Shown here: positions 1 to 7,579 of the stretch, piece after piece | How the letters are laid out: each line of letters begins with the position of its first letter | Numbering within the stretch: position 1 is the stretch's first letter | Position numbers and translations under genes: made by a program | Notes under the pieces: model-generated | What the model saw: the letters and a program-made list of their open reading frames with translations, nothing else | Database searches by the model: none | Told to the model about the DNA's origin: nothing | Assembly: GCA_028275245.1 (NCBI GenBank) | Contig: JAPWVA010000002.1 | Location: forward strand, 1-27,976 | Reading direction: 5' to 3' | Length of the DNA stretch: 27,976 nt | From: Actinomycetota bacterium | Lineage (GTDB): Bacteria > Actinomycetota > Geothermincolia > Geothermincolales > RBG-13-55-18

Positions 1-1122
1 CCCGCCTTCAACCGCGCCCTGTTGAGCATGGTGTCGGTTCTGGTAATCGCCTGCCCTTGTGCCCTGGGACTGGCCACCCCCACCGCCATCATCGCTGGGA
101 CGGGAAGGGGGGCGGAAATGGGGATACTCATCAAGGGCGGCGAGGTCCTGGAGAAGGCGGGACGTCTCACCACGGTGGTGTTCGACAAGACCGGTACCCT
201 GACCATGGGAAGGCCGGTGGTCCAGGAAGTGAAGGCGGTGATGGGATACGGGGAGTCGGAGGTCTTAGCCCTGGCGGCGGCCCTAGAAAGGATGAGCGAG
301 CATCCCCTGGCCCGGGCCGTGGTGAAGGAGGCGGAAGGCAGGGGACTCGAGTTACCGGGGGGAAGCGATTTTTCCGCCCTGCCGGGGCTGGGGGTTGAAG
401 GGATCGTGGACGGCAGGAAAGTCCTGGTGGGCAACGAGGCGATCATGGAATCGCGCGGGATTCCCATGGATGGATGGAGGGAAACACTGAGGGAGAATGG
501 CTCGCGAGGCAGCACGGCGGTCTTCGTGGCGGTGGACGGTTCCCTGGTGGGTATGATTTCGCTGGCCGACGAGGTCAGGCCGGAGGCGCCGGAGGCGGTG
601 ATGATGTTGAAGGAGATGGGCCTGGAAACGGTGATCCTTAGCGGCGACCGTCTCCCAGTGGCGGAAGCGGTAGCCTCGCGCCTGGGGATCGACAGGGTGA
701 TGGCAGAGGTTTTACCGGGGGAGAAGGCCGGTGTCATCGCCCGCTTGCAGGAAGAGGGGAAGGCAGTGGCCATGGTAGGAGATGGTATCAATGACGCTCC
801 CGCCCTGGCCCAGGCGGACGTGGGAATAGCCGTGGGAACGGGGACCGATGTGGCGGTGGAGGCCTCGGATATCACCCTCATGGGAGAGGACTTGAGGAAG
901 GTCCCTCTCGCTCTCCGCCTGGCCCGAAGGACGCTGGGGACCATCAGGCAGAACCTCTTCTGGGCCTTCTTTTACAACACCGTGGGGATCCCGGTGGCGG
1001 CCGGTGTTCTTTATCCCCTGTGGGGGATAACCCTTAACCCGGTATTCGCGGCGGCGGCCATGGCGGCCAGCTCCATCAGCGTGGTCGGTAACTCCCTGCG
1101 GTTGCGCCGTTTCCGGGCATGA
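1..1122 (+). CDS. copA: Cu+-exporting P1B-type ATPase, C-terminal part (5' end outside window)
   Basis: This ATP-driven inner-membrane pump most likely exports Cu(I). The reading frame is open from base 1, so the N-terminal metal-binding domains and first membrane helices lie upstream. Visible in order are the metal-site motif CPC (bases 52-60), the phosphorylation motif DKTGTLT (aspartate at 184-186), an HP dipeptide in SEHPLARAVV that fits the P1B nucleotide-binding domain, SGDR, and the hinge motif VGDGINDAPAL. The last two helices carry FFYN and MAASSISVVGNSLRLR, which match the YN and MxxSS signature of the Cu+ (P1B-1) subgroup. The protein ends normally with TGA after RRFRA. A silver-preferring pump of the same subgroup cannot be excluded. 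The next gene, a RidA-family protein, starts 226 bases downstream, so co-transcription is uncertain. Confidence 0.93.
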   Translation, partial: PAFNRALLSMVSVLVIACPCALGLATPTAIIAGTGRGAEMGILIKGGEVLEKAGRLTTVVFDKTGTLTMGRPVVQEVKAVMGYGESEVLALAAALERMSEHPLARAVVKEAEGRGLELPGGSDFSALPGLGVEGIVDGRKVLVGNEAIMESRGIPMDGWRETLRENGSRGSTAVFVAVDGSLVGMISLADEVRPEAPEAVMMLKEMGLETVILSGDRLPVAEAVASRLGIDRVMAEVLPGEKAGVIARLQEEGKAVAMVGDGINDAPALAQADVGIAVGTGTDVAVEASDITLMGEDLRKVPLALRLARRTLGTIRQNLFWAFFYNTVGIPVAAGVLYPLWGITLNPVFAAAAMAASSISVVGNSLRLRRFRA

Positions 1123-1234
1123 GCCGGGTGGAAGCGGGGATGCGGGAGCAGGGATCCACGCCAGGGTGGAGGGGACAACCCAGGAATCGATCATCCCTCG
1201 AGCGCCTTGTCGCCCTCAGGTTTTATTATCGGGT

Positions 1235-1276
1235 GTACGAGGTCTTGAAAGCTTGGTACGAGGTCTTGAAAGCTTG
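1235..1276. repeat. 21-bp perfect tandem repeat, two copies
   Basis: Bases 1235-1255 and 1256-1276 are identical and directly abutting; the unit begins GTACGAGG and ends AAGCTTG. It lies in the gap between the ATPase and the RidA gene, about 70 bases upstream of the RidA start. It is probably a replication-slippage duplication. No function is evident. Confidence 0.9.
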
Positions 1277-1348
1277 GGTTCGGTACCCGAGCCTCTGGCC
1301 AGCGGTGGGAATTGCTTGGCCGGTGGGCGTTTTCATGGGAGGTGTTAG

Positions 1349-1729
1349 ATGGAGGAAAAGGTGCCTGTTTGGGGGGAGGACCTCCCCAGGCCCCAGGGAC
1401 CCTATTCCCCGGCCATGGTGCGGGGGGACTTGGTCTTCGTCTCCGGGCTGGTGGCAGTAAGGCCGAACGGTGGCCGGGTGGCCGGCGATGTTAGGGAGGA
1501 GGCATTAGTGGTGCTCAGGAACCTCAAGAAGGTGCTGGAGAAGGCGGGGAGCTCCCTGGACCAGGTGCTACAGGTGACGGTTTACCTGAGGGACATGGAC
1601 GATCTTCCCGCCTTCAACGAGGTATACGAGGAGTTCTTCTCACCACCTTATCCAGCTCGTTCGGTGGCCGGGGTTGAGGTCCCGGGAGGCTTCCTGCTGG
1701 AGGTATCGGCGGTGGCCTACCGCGGTTGA
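1349..1729 (+). CDS. ridA: RidA/YjgF/YER057c-family enamine/imine deaminase
   Basis: This 126-residue protein has the usual length of the RidA family, cytosolic trimers that hydrolyse reactive 2-aminoacrylate and related enamines/imines released by PLP enzymes. The family pattern GPYSPA is at residues 17-22 and VSGLVAV at 31-37. The arginine that binds the substrate carboxylate in active members is present as R104 in PARSV, and the conserved glutamate is E118 in LLEVSAVA. The presence of R104 argues for true deaminase activity rather than one of the Arg-lacking Rid subfamilies. The start is well supported: GGGAGG lies six bases before the ATG. The stop overlaps a possible TTG start of the amidase gene, which suggests translational coupling. 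Confidence 0.9.
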   Translation: MEEKVPVWGEDLPRPQGPYSPAMVRGDLVFVSGLVAVRPNGGRVAGDVREEALVVLRNLKKVLEKAGSSLDQVLQVTVYLRDMDDLPAFNEVYEEFFSPPYPARSVAGVEVPGGFLLEVSAVAYRG

Positions 1730-3984
1730 GCAAGACCTTGGAAGGCATTGACTGTCCTGAACTCCAGGAGATGCTGCTCAAACAAGGCAAGACGGTTTCG
1801 AGGTATGGGATAGGGAGAAGGACCGCGTGCCTGTTGACGGCCCTGACCCTGCTCATGCTCTTCTCGTTGTTCTTACCGGTTTCGGGTCTTCGTCCCGCGA
1901 AGGGTTCGCCGGGAAGCTCCCTGTTTGGGGTGAAGGTATGCCTGGACCCAGGGCATGGCGGGGAGGACCCGGGGGCGGTGGGGCCTACCGGCCTCAAGGA
2001 GAAGGACGTCAACCTCAAGGTGGCCCTGAAACTGAAGGCGTTACTGGAGGCCGAGGGTGCTTCCGTGCTGCTCACCAGGGCCGATGACCGTTACGTCTCC
2101 CTTAGCGACAGGTGTCAGATCGCCAATTCCTGGAGGGCAGACATCTTCGTATCCATCCACCACAATTCCGTGAGCGACCCCTCGGTGAATGGTACCGAGA
2201 CCCTGATATCTCCGGCGGCGGGGGATTTCACCAGGCAGCTGGCCAACTCAATACAGGCGGAGCTGGTGGCCGAGCTCAAGCTCACAAACCGCGGCGTCAA
2301 GGAGAGGTCCCTGTATGTACTGAATAACACATTCATGCCAGCGGTTCTCACCGAGGCCTCCTTCATCAGCAATCCCGATGAAGAGAAGAGGTTGCGAGAC
2401 GATGCCTATCTGGAAAGGGAGGCCCGGGCCATTTTGCGGGGCATCAAGGTCCCCGCCAGGATATCCTTCGTATCTCCCCGCGAGGGGATGGTGGCGGGGA
2501 AGAACGTCAGGGTGTCCCTACAGGTGGTGAGTGAGGAGCTGGTGGAAAGGGTCGAGGTGAGCCTGGAGGGAGTGGGGGAGATGACGAGGACCGCTCCCCC
2601 CTTCGACTTCGATTTCGGGCTTTCTGGGGGGCAGGACGGTGAGAGGAGAGTCAGTGCCACCGTCCGTTATCGGGACGGAAGCACCTTTTCGGCCGGCAGG
2701 ACGGTGCTATGCGCGCCTTCCGCCACGCGTTGGTACTTCGCGGAGGGTTGCACCCGGGAGGGCTTTGACCCATGGCTGACCCTCTTCAACCCCGGCCTGG
2801 AGGAAGCAATAGTATCGGTCAGTTACGCGTTCGCCGAGGGAGATGCGGTTTTCAGGACGTACTCAGTCCCGGGGATGACCCGGCGTACGGTCAACGTGGC
2901 CGGGGAGGTGGGCAGGGGCAAGGACGTGTCGATGATGGTGGAGTCCGAGCTCCCGGTCCTGGCGGAGAGGCCCATGTACTTCCTATACAAGGGAAAGTGG
3001 GCGGGGGGCCACGTCTCCCCCGGGGTCAACCAGCCCTCCGTGCGCTGGTACTTCGCCGAGGGCTACACCGGGGAGGGCTTCGAGCAATGGCTGTGCCTCT
3101 TCAACCCAGGGATGGAACCGGCCGGCGTTACCGTGGAGTACTTCTCCCGGGGAGGCAAGGTTAAGGAGAGGCGGTTGGAGGTGCCCGCCCTCAAGAGGGT
3201 CACCCTGGATGTCAACCGAGACGTGGGGCCGGGAATGGAGGTTTCTACCCTAATCACCGCCGACCGCCCCGTGGTGGCGGAGAGGCCCATGTACTTCCTA
3301 TACAAGGGAAAGTGGGCGGGGGGCCACGTCTCCCCCGGGGTCAACCAGCCCTCCGTGCGCTGGTACTTCGCCGAGGGCTACACCGGGGAGGGCTTCGAGC
3401 AATGGCTGTGCCTCTTCAACCCCTCGGAGGAGACGAGCGAGGCGGAGGTGACCTTCCGCACCTCCGGCGGGGAGCGGCGCGATGCCAGGTACCTGGTTCC
3501 GCCCTGGGGGAGGGCCACCGTGTTCGTAAATGGGGAGGTGGGGCCCGGGAAGGAGGTGGCTCTGGAGGTGAGATCGGGGACGCCCTTGATGGTGGAAAGG
3601 CCCATCTATTACTCATACCGGGGTAGCATCGCCGGGGGGGACGTGGGGATGCCGGTATCGAGCCCGTCGAGGCACTGGTACTTCTCGGAGGGCTACACTG
3701 GGGAGGGCTTCTACGAATGGCTGTGTTTCCTGAACCCCGGCCAGGCAGGGGCCCGGGTGCAGGTGGTCCTGGTGGGGGAATCGGGGAGGCAGGTTTACCG
3801 CGATGCGGTGATCCCCCCCGGATACCGTCTTACCATGAATGTGAACTCGGAATTCGGCTCCATGGAATCCGTCTCCGCGGAGATACATTCCGACGCTGCC
3901 ATCGTGGTGGAAAGGCCCATGTACTTTTCGTACGGGAGGGGCTGGCGCGGAGGTCACCTCTCGCCCGGTTTTCGTTTGCCGTAG
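1726..3984 (+). CDS. Secreted N-acetylmuramoyl-L-alanine amidase (Amidase_3) with Ig-like domain and four WYFAEG modules
   Basis: This 752-residue protein cleaves the amide bond between N-acetylmuramic acid and L-alanine in peptidoglycan. A signal or anchor helix lies at about residues 33-54. The zinc amidase domain spans about 68-240: LDPGHGG (H77), a likely Glu ligand E92 in GLKEKDVNL, SIHHN (H145) and catalytic Glu E210 in LTEASFISNP. Residues 244-330 look like a bacterial Ig-like domain. The rest is four modules starting at W336, W441, W546 and W651, exactly 105 residues apart, each opening WYF(A/S)EG.T.EGF..WL and ending near ERPMYF..., probably beta-rich surface domains. The start is unsure: TTG at 1726 overlaps the RidA stop, and ATG at 1771 (residue 16) is an alternative; neither has a strong ribosome site. 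No terminator follows. Confidence 0.9.
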   Translation: MSKTLEGIDCPELQEMLLKQGKTVSRYGIGRRTACLLTALTLLMLFSLFLPVSGLRPAKGSPGSSLFGVKVCLDPGHGGEDPGAVGPTGLKEKDVNLKVALKLKALLEAEGASVLLTRADDRYVSLSDRCQIANSWRADIFVSIHHNSVSDPSVNGTETLISPAAGDFTRQLANSIQAELVAELKLTNRGVKERSLYVLNNTFMPAVLTEASFISNPDEEKRLRDDAYLEREARAILRGIKVPARISFVSPREGMVAGKNVRVSLQVVSEELVERVEVSLEGVGEMTRTAPPFDFDFGLSGGQDGERRVSATVRYRDGSTFSAGRTVLCAPSATRWYFAEGCTREGFDPWLTLFNPGLEEAIVSVSYAFAEGDAVFRTYSVPGMTRRTVNVAGEVGRGKDVSMMVESELPVLAERPMYFLYKGKWAGGHVSPGVNQPSVRWYFAEGYTGEGFEQWLCLFNPGMEPAGVTVEYFSRGGKVKERRLEVPALKRVTLDVNRDVGPGMEVSTLITADRPVVAERPMYFLYKGKWAGGHVSPGVNQPSVRWYFAEGYTGEGFEQWLCLFNPSEETSEAEVTFRTSGGERRDARYLVPPWGRATVFVNGEVGPGKEVALEVRSGTPLMVERPIYYSYRGSIAGGDVGMPVSSPSRHWYFSEGYTGEGFYEWLCFLNPGQAGARVQVVLVGESGRQVYRDAVIPPGYRLTMNVNSEFGSMESVSAEIHSDAAIVVERPMYFSYGRGWRGGHLSPGFRLP
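2960..3107. repeat. 148-bp perfect direct repeat, copy 1 (inside amidase gene)
   Basis: Bases 2960-3107 are identical to 3275-3422, an offset of 315 bases or 105 codons, which equals the protein module length. The copy spans the end of module 1 and the start of module 2, where ERPMYFLYKGKWAGG leads into VRWYFAEGYTGEGFEQW. Sequence on either side has diverged, so a recent duplication or gene conversion limited to this block is likely. Confidence 0.97.
3275..3422. repeat. 148-bp perfect direct repeat, copy 2 (inside amidase gene)
   Basis: This is the second identical copy of the block at 2960-3107. It spans the end of module 2 and the start of module 3. Recombination between the copies would delete or add exactly one 105-residue module and keep the frame. 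Confidence 0.97.
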
Positions 3985-4430
3985 GAAGGGGGAACACAGG
4001 AAGAGGGAGTGCAGGAAGGGGGAGGGCAGTGAGACCCGGGCAGCTCCCTTAGTAGAAGGGGAAACCCTTTCCAAGTGGGAAGGGATGTTGGCTCGATGGG
4101 ATATATAGTAATCGCATGATCATCGCGCGGTGGATCATCATGAGGAGGCGATGTTGACGGGGTGGAAGCGTGCAGGCCGAGAAAGAGCCAGGAAAAGAAG
4201 GTTGTCCCGTGGGGTCGAATGGGATGGGGACCGAAAACCGGGGGATAAGGGGCGAGGATTTCGAGAAATAGATTTCTGGTTTCGTGGGAAATGGCGGGGA
4301 AGGAGGTTTGCCGGCATGGGCGAAGAACGATATGAGGTAGGCGGTGTATGCAGAAGGATTTTCGTGTATTTCGTGTAATCCCGGTGAGTGCTTTTCGTAG
4401 CGGTAGCGGATCCGACGAAGGAGGGGCGAG
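3985..4430. other. 446-base intergenic region with inverted and tandem short repeats
   Basis: I see no convincing gene. The first 80 bases are purine-rich. A TATAGT box (4104-4109) is followed at once by an imperfect inverted repeat, 4115-4124 with 4133-4142, pairing at 9 of 10 positions around an 8-base gap. No matching -35 box is visible. A perfect tandem 9-mer, TTTCGTGTA twice, lies at 4360-4377, shortly before the ribosome site of the next gene. An open frame at 4130-4378 reads as a basic, low-information peptide and is not called. Confidence 0.5.
4115..4142. promoter_or_regulatory. Imperfect inverted repeat just after a -10-like box (possible operator)
   Basis: CATGATCATC at 4115-4124 pairs with GATCATCATG at 4133-4142 except for one position. 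It begins six bases after the TATAGT box at 4104-4109, a layout expected for a repressor site over a transcription start. The downstream gene starts 288 bases later. The role is inferred from position only. Confidence 0.25.
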
Positions 4431-5588
4431 ATGAAGGGCATTGCCAGTAAAGTGATGATCGTCCTGGGAATACTGTTGATACTGGCATCGATTATATGGT
4501 GGGCGGTGGCGGTGAGCGCCCTGGTCAAGCTTCCCGATGACATCGACTCCGCCGCGGAGTACATGGGAAAGATGACCTGGTTCGTGGACCCCGTTTCCCA
4601 TCGTCCCCTTCCCGAGGGGAAAGAGGTTGAGATGGACTTAAAGGTGGAAAGGAGCCTCAAGTCGGATGCTGCCCAGTACGATTCCGCCAAGGGGGTGATC
4701 CTTGAGAAGATCCTGGTGGACCTGGGGATGCAAAAACAGGAGCAACGTTTCGCCTATGTCCTGGACAGAAAGACCTTCGAGAACCTCCAGGACGGGCGAG
4801 CTTACGCTTGGAGGGAGGATTACGTGGTCGATCGCCAGGGGAGCTATTACCCCTTCCTGCCCATGGATACCTCCAGGGACGAGAAGTATCGGATATGGAA
4901 GAACGAGATAAACGATGCGGTGGAAAGCGAGTTCGTGAGCGAGGAGGAGAAGGAAGGCATCACCGTGTACAACTTCCGCGGCTCCTTCGAAGAAAAGCCG
5001 TTGGACCCCGCCTGCTTGGAGGCTTATGGTCTTCCCGCCACCCTTCCCTTCGAGGAGTTCAAGGCCAGCTTGAAGACCATGGGCGTGGACGTGGACGGCC
5101 TATTGGCCCTGGCCCGGCAGAGATTCTCCGCAGAGGACCTCAAGCAGTTGAGTTCCGCCCTGGAGGCGGGAGTCCCGCTCAAGTACTACTGGACTATGGA
5201 AAACGAGACCTCTGTGGAACCCAAGACCGGCATACCGGTAGACACCTACAAGAACGTGGAGACCGTATCCATGGAGGTGGACCGGGAGGCGTTGACCGCC
5301 GCCTTTTCCGTCTTCACCAAGTACGCCTCCGACCCGGCCTTGGCCCCCTACCTGGGCAAGCTATCCGAGCTCCAGCAGAAGATGGCCGGGGAGGGTAAGC
5401 AGAAAATATTCCGCATCGAGTACTCGCAGACCGCTGAGTCGATCAAGACCGTGGTGGACGAGGCCAAGAGGGCCCTGGGAAAGATCAACGTGGCCAAGGT
5501 ATATATCCCCTGGGCACTCCTGATCGTGGGCGCGCTGCTCCTTATCATCGGGTTACTCATGGGAGGTGAGCCCGCCCAGGAGGAATAA
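4431..5588 (+). CDS. DUF3068 (PorA-family) membrane-anchored protein
   Basis: This 385-residue protein has one membrane helix at each end (about residues 8-30 and 356-378) and a large polar domain between them, so the central part is probably outside the cytoplasm. The opening helix, YMGKMTWFVDPVSHRPLP near residue 43, the YVLDRKTFENL stretch, and the closing helix followed by a short acidic tail all fit DUF3068, a mainly actinobacterial family annotated as PorA-like. The biochemical role of the family is not established in general, and a pore function should not be assumed. The start has a strong ribosome site, AAGGAGG, about eight bases upstream of the ATG. No terminator is evident, and the next small gene begins about 100 bases downstream on the same strand. 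Confidence 0.8.
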   Translation: MKGIASKVMIVLGILLILASIIWWAVAVSALVKLPDDIDSAAEYMGKMTWFVDPVSHRPLPEGKEVEMDLKVERSLKSDAAQYDSAKGVILEKILVDLGMQKQEQRFAYVLDRKTFENLQDGRAYAWREDYVVDRQGSYYPFLPMDTSRDEKYRIWKNEINDAVESEFVSEEEKEGITVYNFRGSFEEKPLDPACLEAYGLPATLPFEEFKASLKTMGVDVDGLLALARQRFSAEDLKQLSSALEAGVPLKYYWTMENETSVEPKTGIPVDTYKNVETVSMEVDREALTAAFSVFTKYASDPALAPYLGKLSELQQKMAGEGKQKIFRIEYSQTAESIKTVVDEAKRALGKINVAKVYIPWALLIVGALLLIIGLLMGGEPAQEE

Positions 5589-5686
5589 TAAGGGAGTTTG
5601 ACCCCTGACCTTAGTCCTGCCCGGGCGCCAGGGTTTATCATGATGGCGTGGGATGTTAAACCCAGGCCATGCTGTGGAAGGTCATA

Positions 5687-6013
5687 ATGCTTCAGGGCGA
5701 GGTCCACTGCCCCCTCTGTAATGGCTTGATGAGGGAAGAGGAAGGCACGGGTCACATGGTCTGCACTAGGTGCGGCACCCTGGCGAGATTCCACGGTGGG
5801 ATTCTGGATGCCGTCTACATCCCCAGCTACCATCGTCGCCTGGAGGAATTGAGGCGACGCCACCAGGAGCTGCTGGAGATGATTGAAGCCGAGGGTAGAA
5901 AAGGTGCCTCGAGGGACATGAGGCTCATTAGGTCGCTGCACGAGGAAAGGCAGAGGGTTCTCTCAGAATATTCCTTTTACAGCTACTTCCAGCAGTTCAC
6001 GGAGAGATGGTGA
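5687..6013 (+). CDS. Small zinc-ribbon / coiled-coil protein, unknown function
   Basis: I do not recognise this 108-residue protein. Its N-terminus carries two CxxC pairs, CPLC (C8, C11) and CTRC (C26, C29), spaced like a zinc ribbon. From about residue 45 onward the sequence is strongly charged and helical (RRLEELRRRHQELLEMIEAE), as expected for a short coiled coil. No membrane segment or signal peptide is present, so it is probably cytoplasmic and may bind nucleic acid or a protein partner. An in-frame ATG lies 18 bases upstream at 5669, but the ATG at 5687 is preferred because GGAAGG sits at the right distance before it. It lies between the DUF3068 and L,D-transpeptidase genes, all on one strand. 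Confidence 0.6.
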   Translation: MLQGEVHCPLCNGLMREEEGTGHMVCTRCGTLARFHGGILDAVYIPSYHRRLEELRRRHQELLEMIEAEGRKGASRDMRLIRSLHEERQRVLSEYSFYSYFQQFTERW

Positions 6014-6279
6014 TCTCCGGCGACGAGTGGGGGAGGACCGGGTCGGGGATCCCGTCTTGGGGTACCTGACCAACGCCGAAGCCGTGTCCCCAGGTTGGGT
6101 TCATGACCGGGCCTCGAAAGAGGAACCGACCTCCCTCATTCCCCGTCGATCCCAGTGCGGGGAAGTAAACATGAGAGGTTTTCCCGAGGCCCAGCGCCAT
6201 GAGGGGCCGGTCGATTCCTCGAGGGCGGAGGTGCGGGTGAGGGGAATGGAGCGAGCGTAAGGAAGGAGATAAGGCGAGG

Positions 6280-7437
6280 ATGGATATTTCCATCAAGCGG
6301 AAAGACCGGTGGGGAAGGCCTGGGAGGGCCTGGAAGTGGCTCCTCCTGGCAGTGGCGGCCGCAGTGTTCCTGCTGGTGTTGGTGGGGTCGGTGGTCGCCT
6401 ACGCCGATGCAAGGCAGAGGGGGAGGATGTTTCCCAATACCCGGGTGCTGGGAGTGGACGTCTCCGGCATGCACAGGGAGGAGGTCATAAACCTGCTGCA
6501 GGAAAAGGTGGTGGCACCCCTGCGCAAGCCGGTGACCCTGAAATACGGGGAAAGGAGCTGGGAGATAAAGCCATCCGACTTGAACCTACGGGTGGACGTG
6601 GAGGCCCTGGTGGACCGGGCATACCGCATGGGATGGGAGAGGTCTTTCTGGGAGAGGTTATACCGTCGCCTCTTCGCCCGGCCTGCGGAGGTGGAGGTGG
6701 GGCTGGAGTATACCCTCGACGAGGGAGCTCTAAAGAGCAAGATCTCCTCCATCGCCCGGGAGATCGACAAAAGCCCCCGCAACGCCTCCCTGGATTTCGA
6801 CTTCAAGACCGGGAAGCTCAGCTACACGTGGGCCAGGGAGGGACAGAAGATGGACCAGGAGGCCACCGCGAGGAAGGTCATGGAGGCGTTGCTGGCGGAG
6901 GAGAGGACCGTGGAGGCGGTGGTGGCCACGGTGGCGCCCTCGGTGACCGACGACCGTTTCAAAAGCGTGATAGTGGTGGACGTAATGGGCTTCACCCTGA
7001 AGCTCTACAACAAGGACACCCTGGTGAAGACCTATCCGGTGGCGGTGGGTACCCCCAAGTATCCCACGCCTCTGGGGAGCTACAGGATTATACGCAAGGA
7101 GAAGAATCCGGTCTGGATAAACCCCAACTCCGACTGGTCGAAGAACATGCCACCCCGAATCGAGCCTGGGCCCAACAACCCCCTGGGGCTCAGGGCACTG
7201 GTGACCAACGCGGGAGGGGGCCTGGTGCTCATCCATGGAACCCCCAGCTTCGCGCCGGGGATGCGTTCTCACGGCTGCATCAGGATGTCCAATGCCCACA
7301 TCGTAGAGCTCTTCGACCTGGTGGAAGTGGGGACGCCCGTGTTCATATGGACTTCCAAGCCCATACCCCCGCCACCTCCCGAACAAGGTCCGGTGGAGGG
7401 GCCGGAGAACCCGGGCCTGGCTGACGACCAGGGATGA
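6280..7437 (+). CDS. Membrane-anchored L,D-transpeptidase (YkuD domain) with PG-binding-like domain
   Basis: This 385-residue enzyme probably makes 3-3 cross-links in peptidoglycan or attaches proteins to it. A basic N-terminus and a single helix (about residues 18-41) anchor it with the catalytic part outside. Residues 55-220 resemble the domain that often precedes YkuD or VanW domains, including VLGVDVSGMHREEVINLL. The YkuD domain covers about 228-357, with IHGT (H319) and the signature SHGCIRMSN: catalytic cysteine C333, with H331 and R335. The tail is proline-rich (IPPPPPEQGP) and may span the wall. GAAGGAGATAAGGCGAGG precedes the ATG. With the amidase upstream it makes this a cell-wall neighbourhood. 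The 266 bases before it hold no recognisable gene. Confidence 0.9.
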   Translation: MDISIKRKDRWGRPGRAWKWLLLAVAAAVFLLVLVGSVVAYADARQRGRMFPNTRVLGVDVSGMHREEVINLLQEKVVAPLRKPVTLKYGERSWEIKPSDLNLRVDVEALVDRAYRMGWERSFWERLYRRLFARPAEVEVGLEYTLDEGALKSKISSIAREIDKSPRNASLDFDFKTGKLSYTWAREGQKMDQEATARKVMEALLAEERTVEAVVATVAPSVTDDRFKSVIVVDVMGFTLKLYNKDTLVKTYPVAVGTPKYPTPLGSYRIIRKEKNPVWINPNSDWSKNMPPRIEPGPNNPLGLRALVTNAGGGLVLIHGTPSFAPGMRSHGCIRMSNAHIVELFDLVEVGTPVFIWTSKPIPPPPPEQGPVEGPENPGLADDQG

Positions 7438-7467
7438 AGGAAGGTGGGACGGAAAGCGCTGAAAAGG

Positions 7468-7488
7468 AGCCCGGTAGGGGACCGGGCT
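7468..7488. other. Perfect 8-bp hairpin without a T tract
   Basis: AGCCCGGT pairs perfectly with ACCGGGCT around a five-base loop, 31 bases after the L,D-transpeptidase stop. No run of T follows on either strand, so a rho-independent terminator is doubtful. It could slow transcription or protect the 3' end of the upstream message. Confidence 0.4.
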
Positions 7489-7579
7489 TGGTACCGGGAA
7501 GCGGGGATTCCGGACGGGGAGAGGTCGAACCGGTAGCCGGCCCCGGGAACCCGGCTGATCATGCTGAGGAGATGGGAGC

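Noticed and set aside
4130..4378. Small basic open frame between the amidase and DUF3068 genes
   Set aside because: The start context is poor (the AGGAGG near ATG 4151 is too close), and the composition is Arg/Gly-rich with no recognisable feature.
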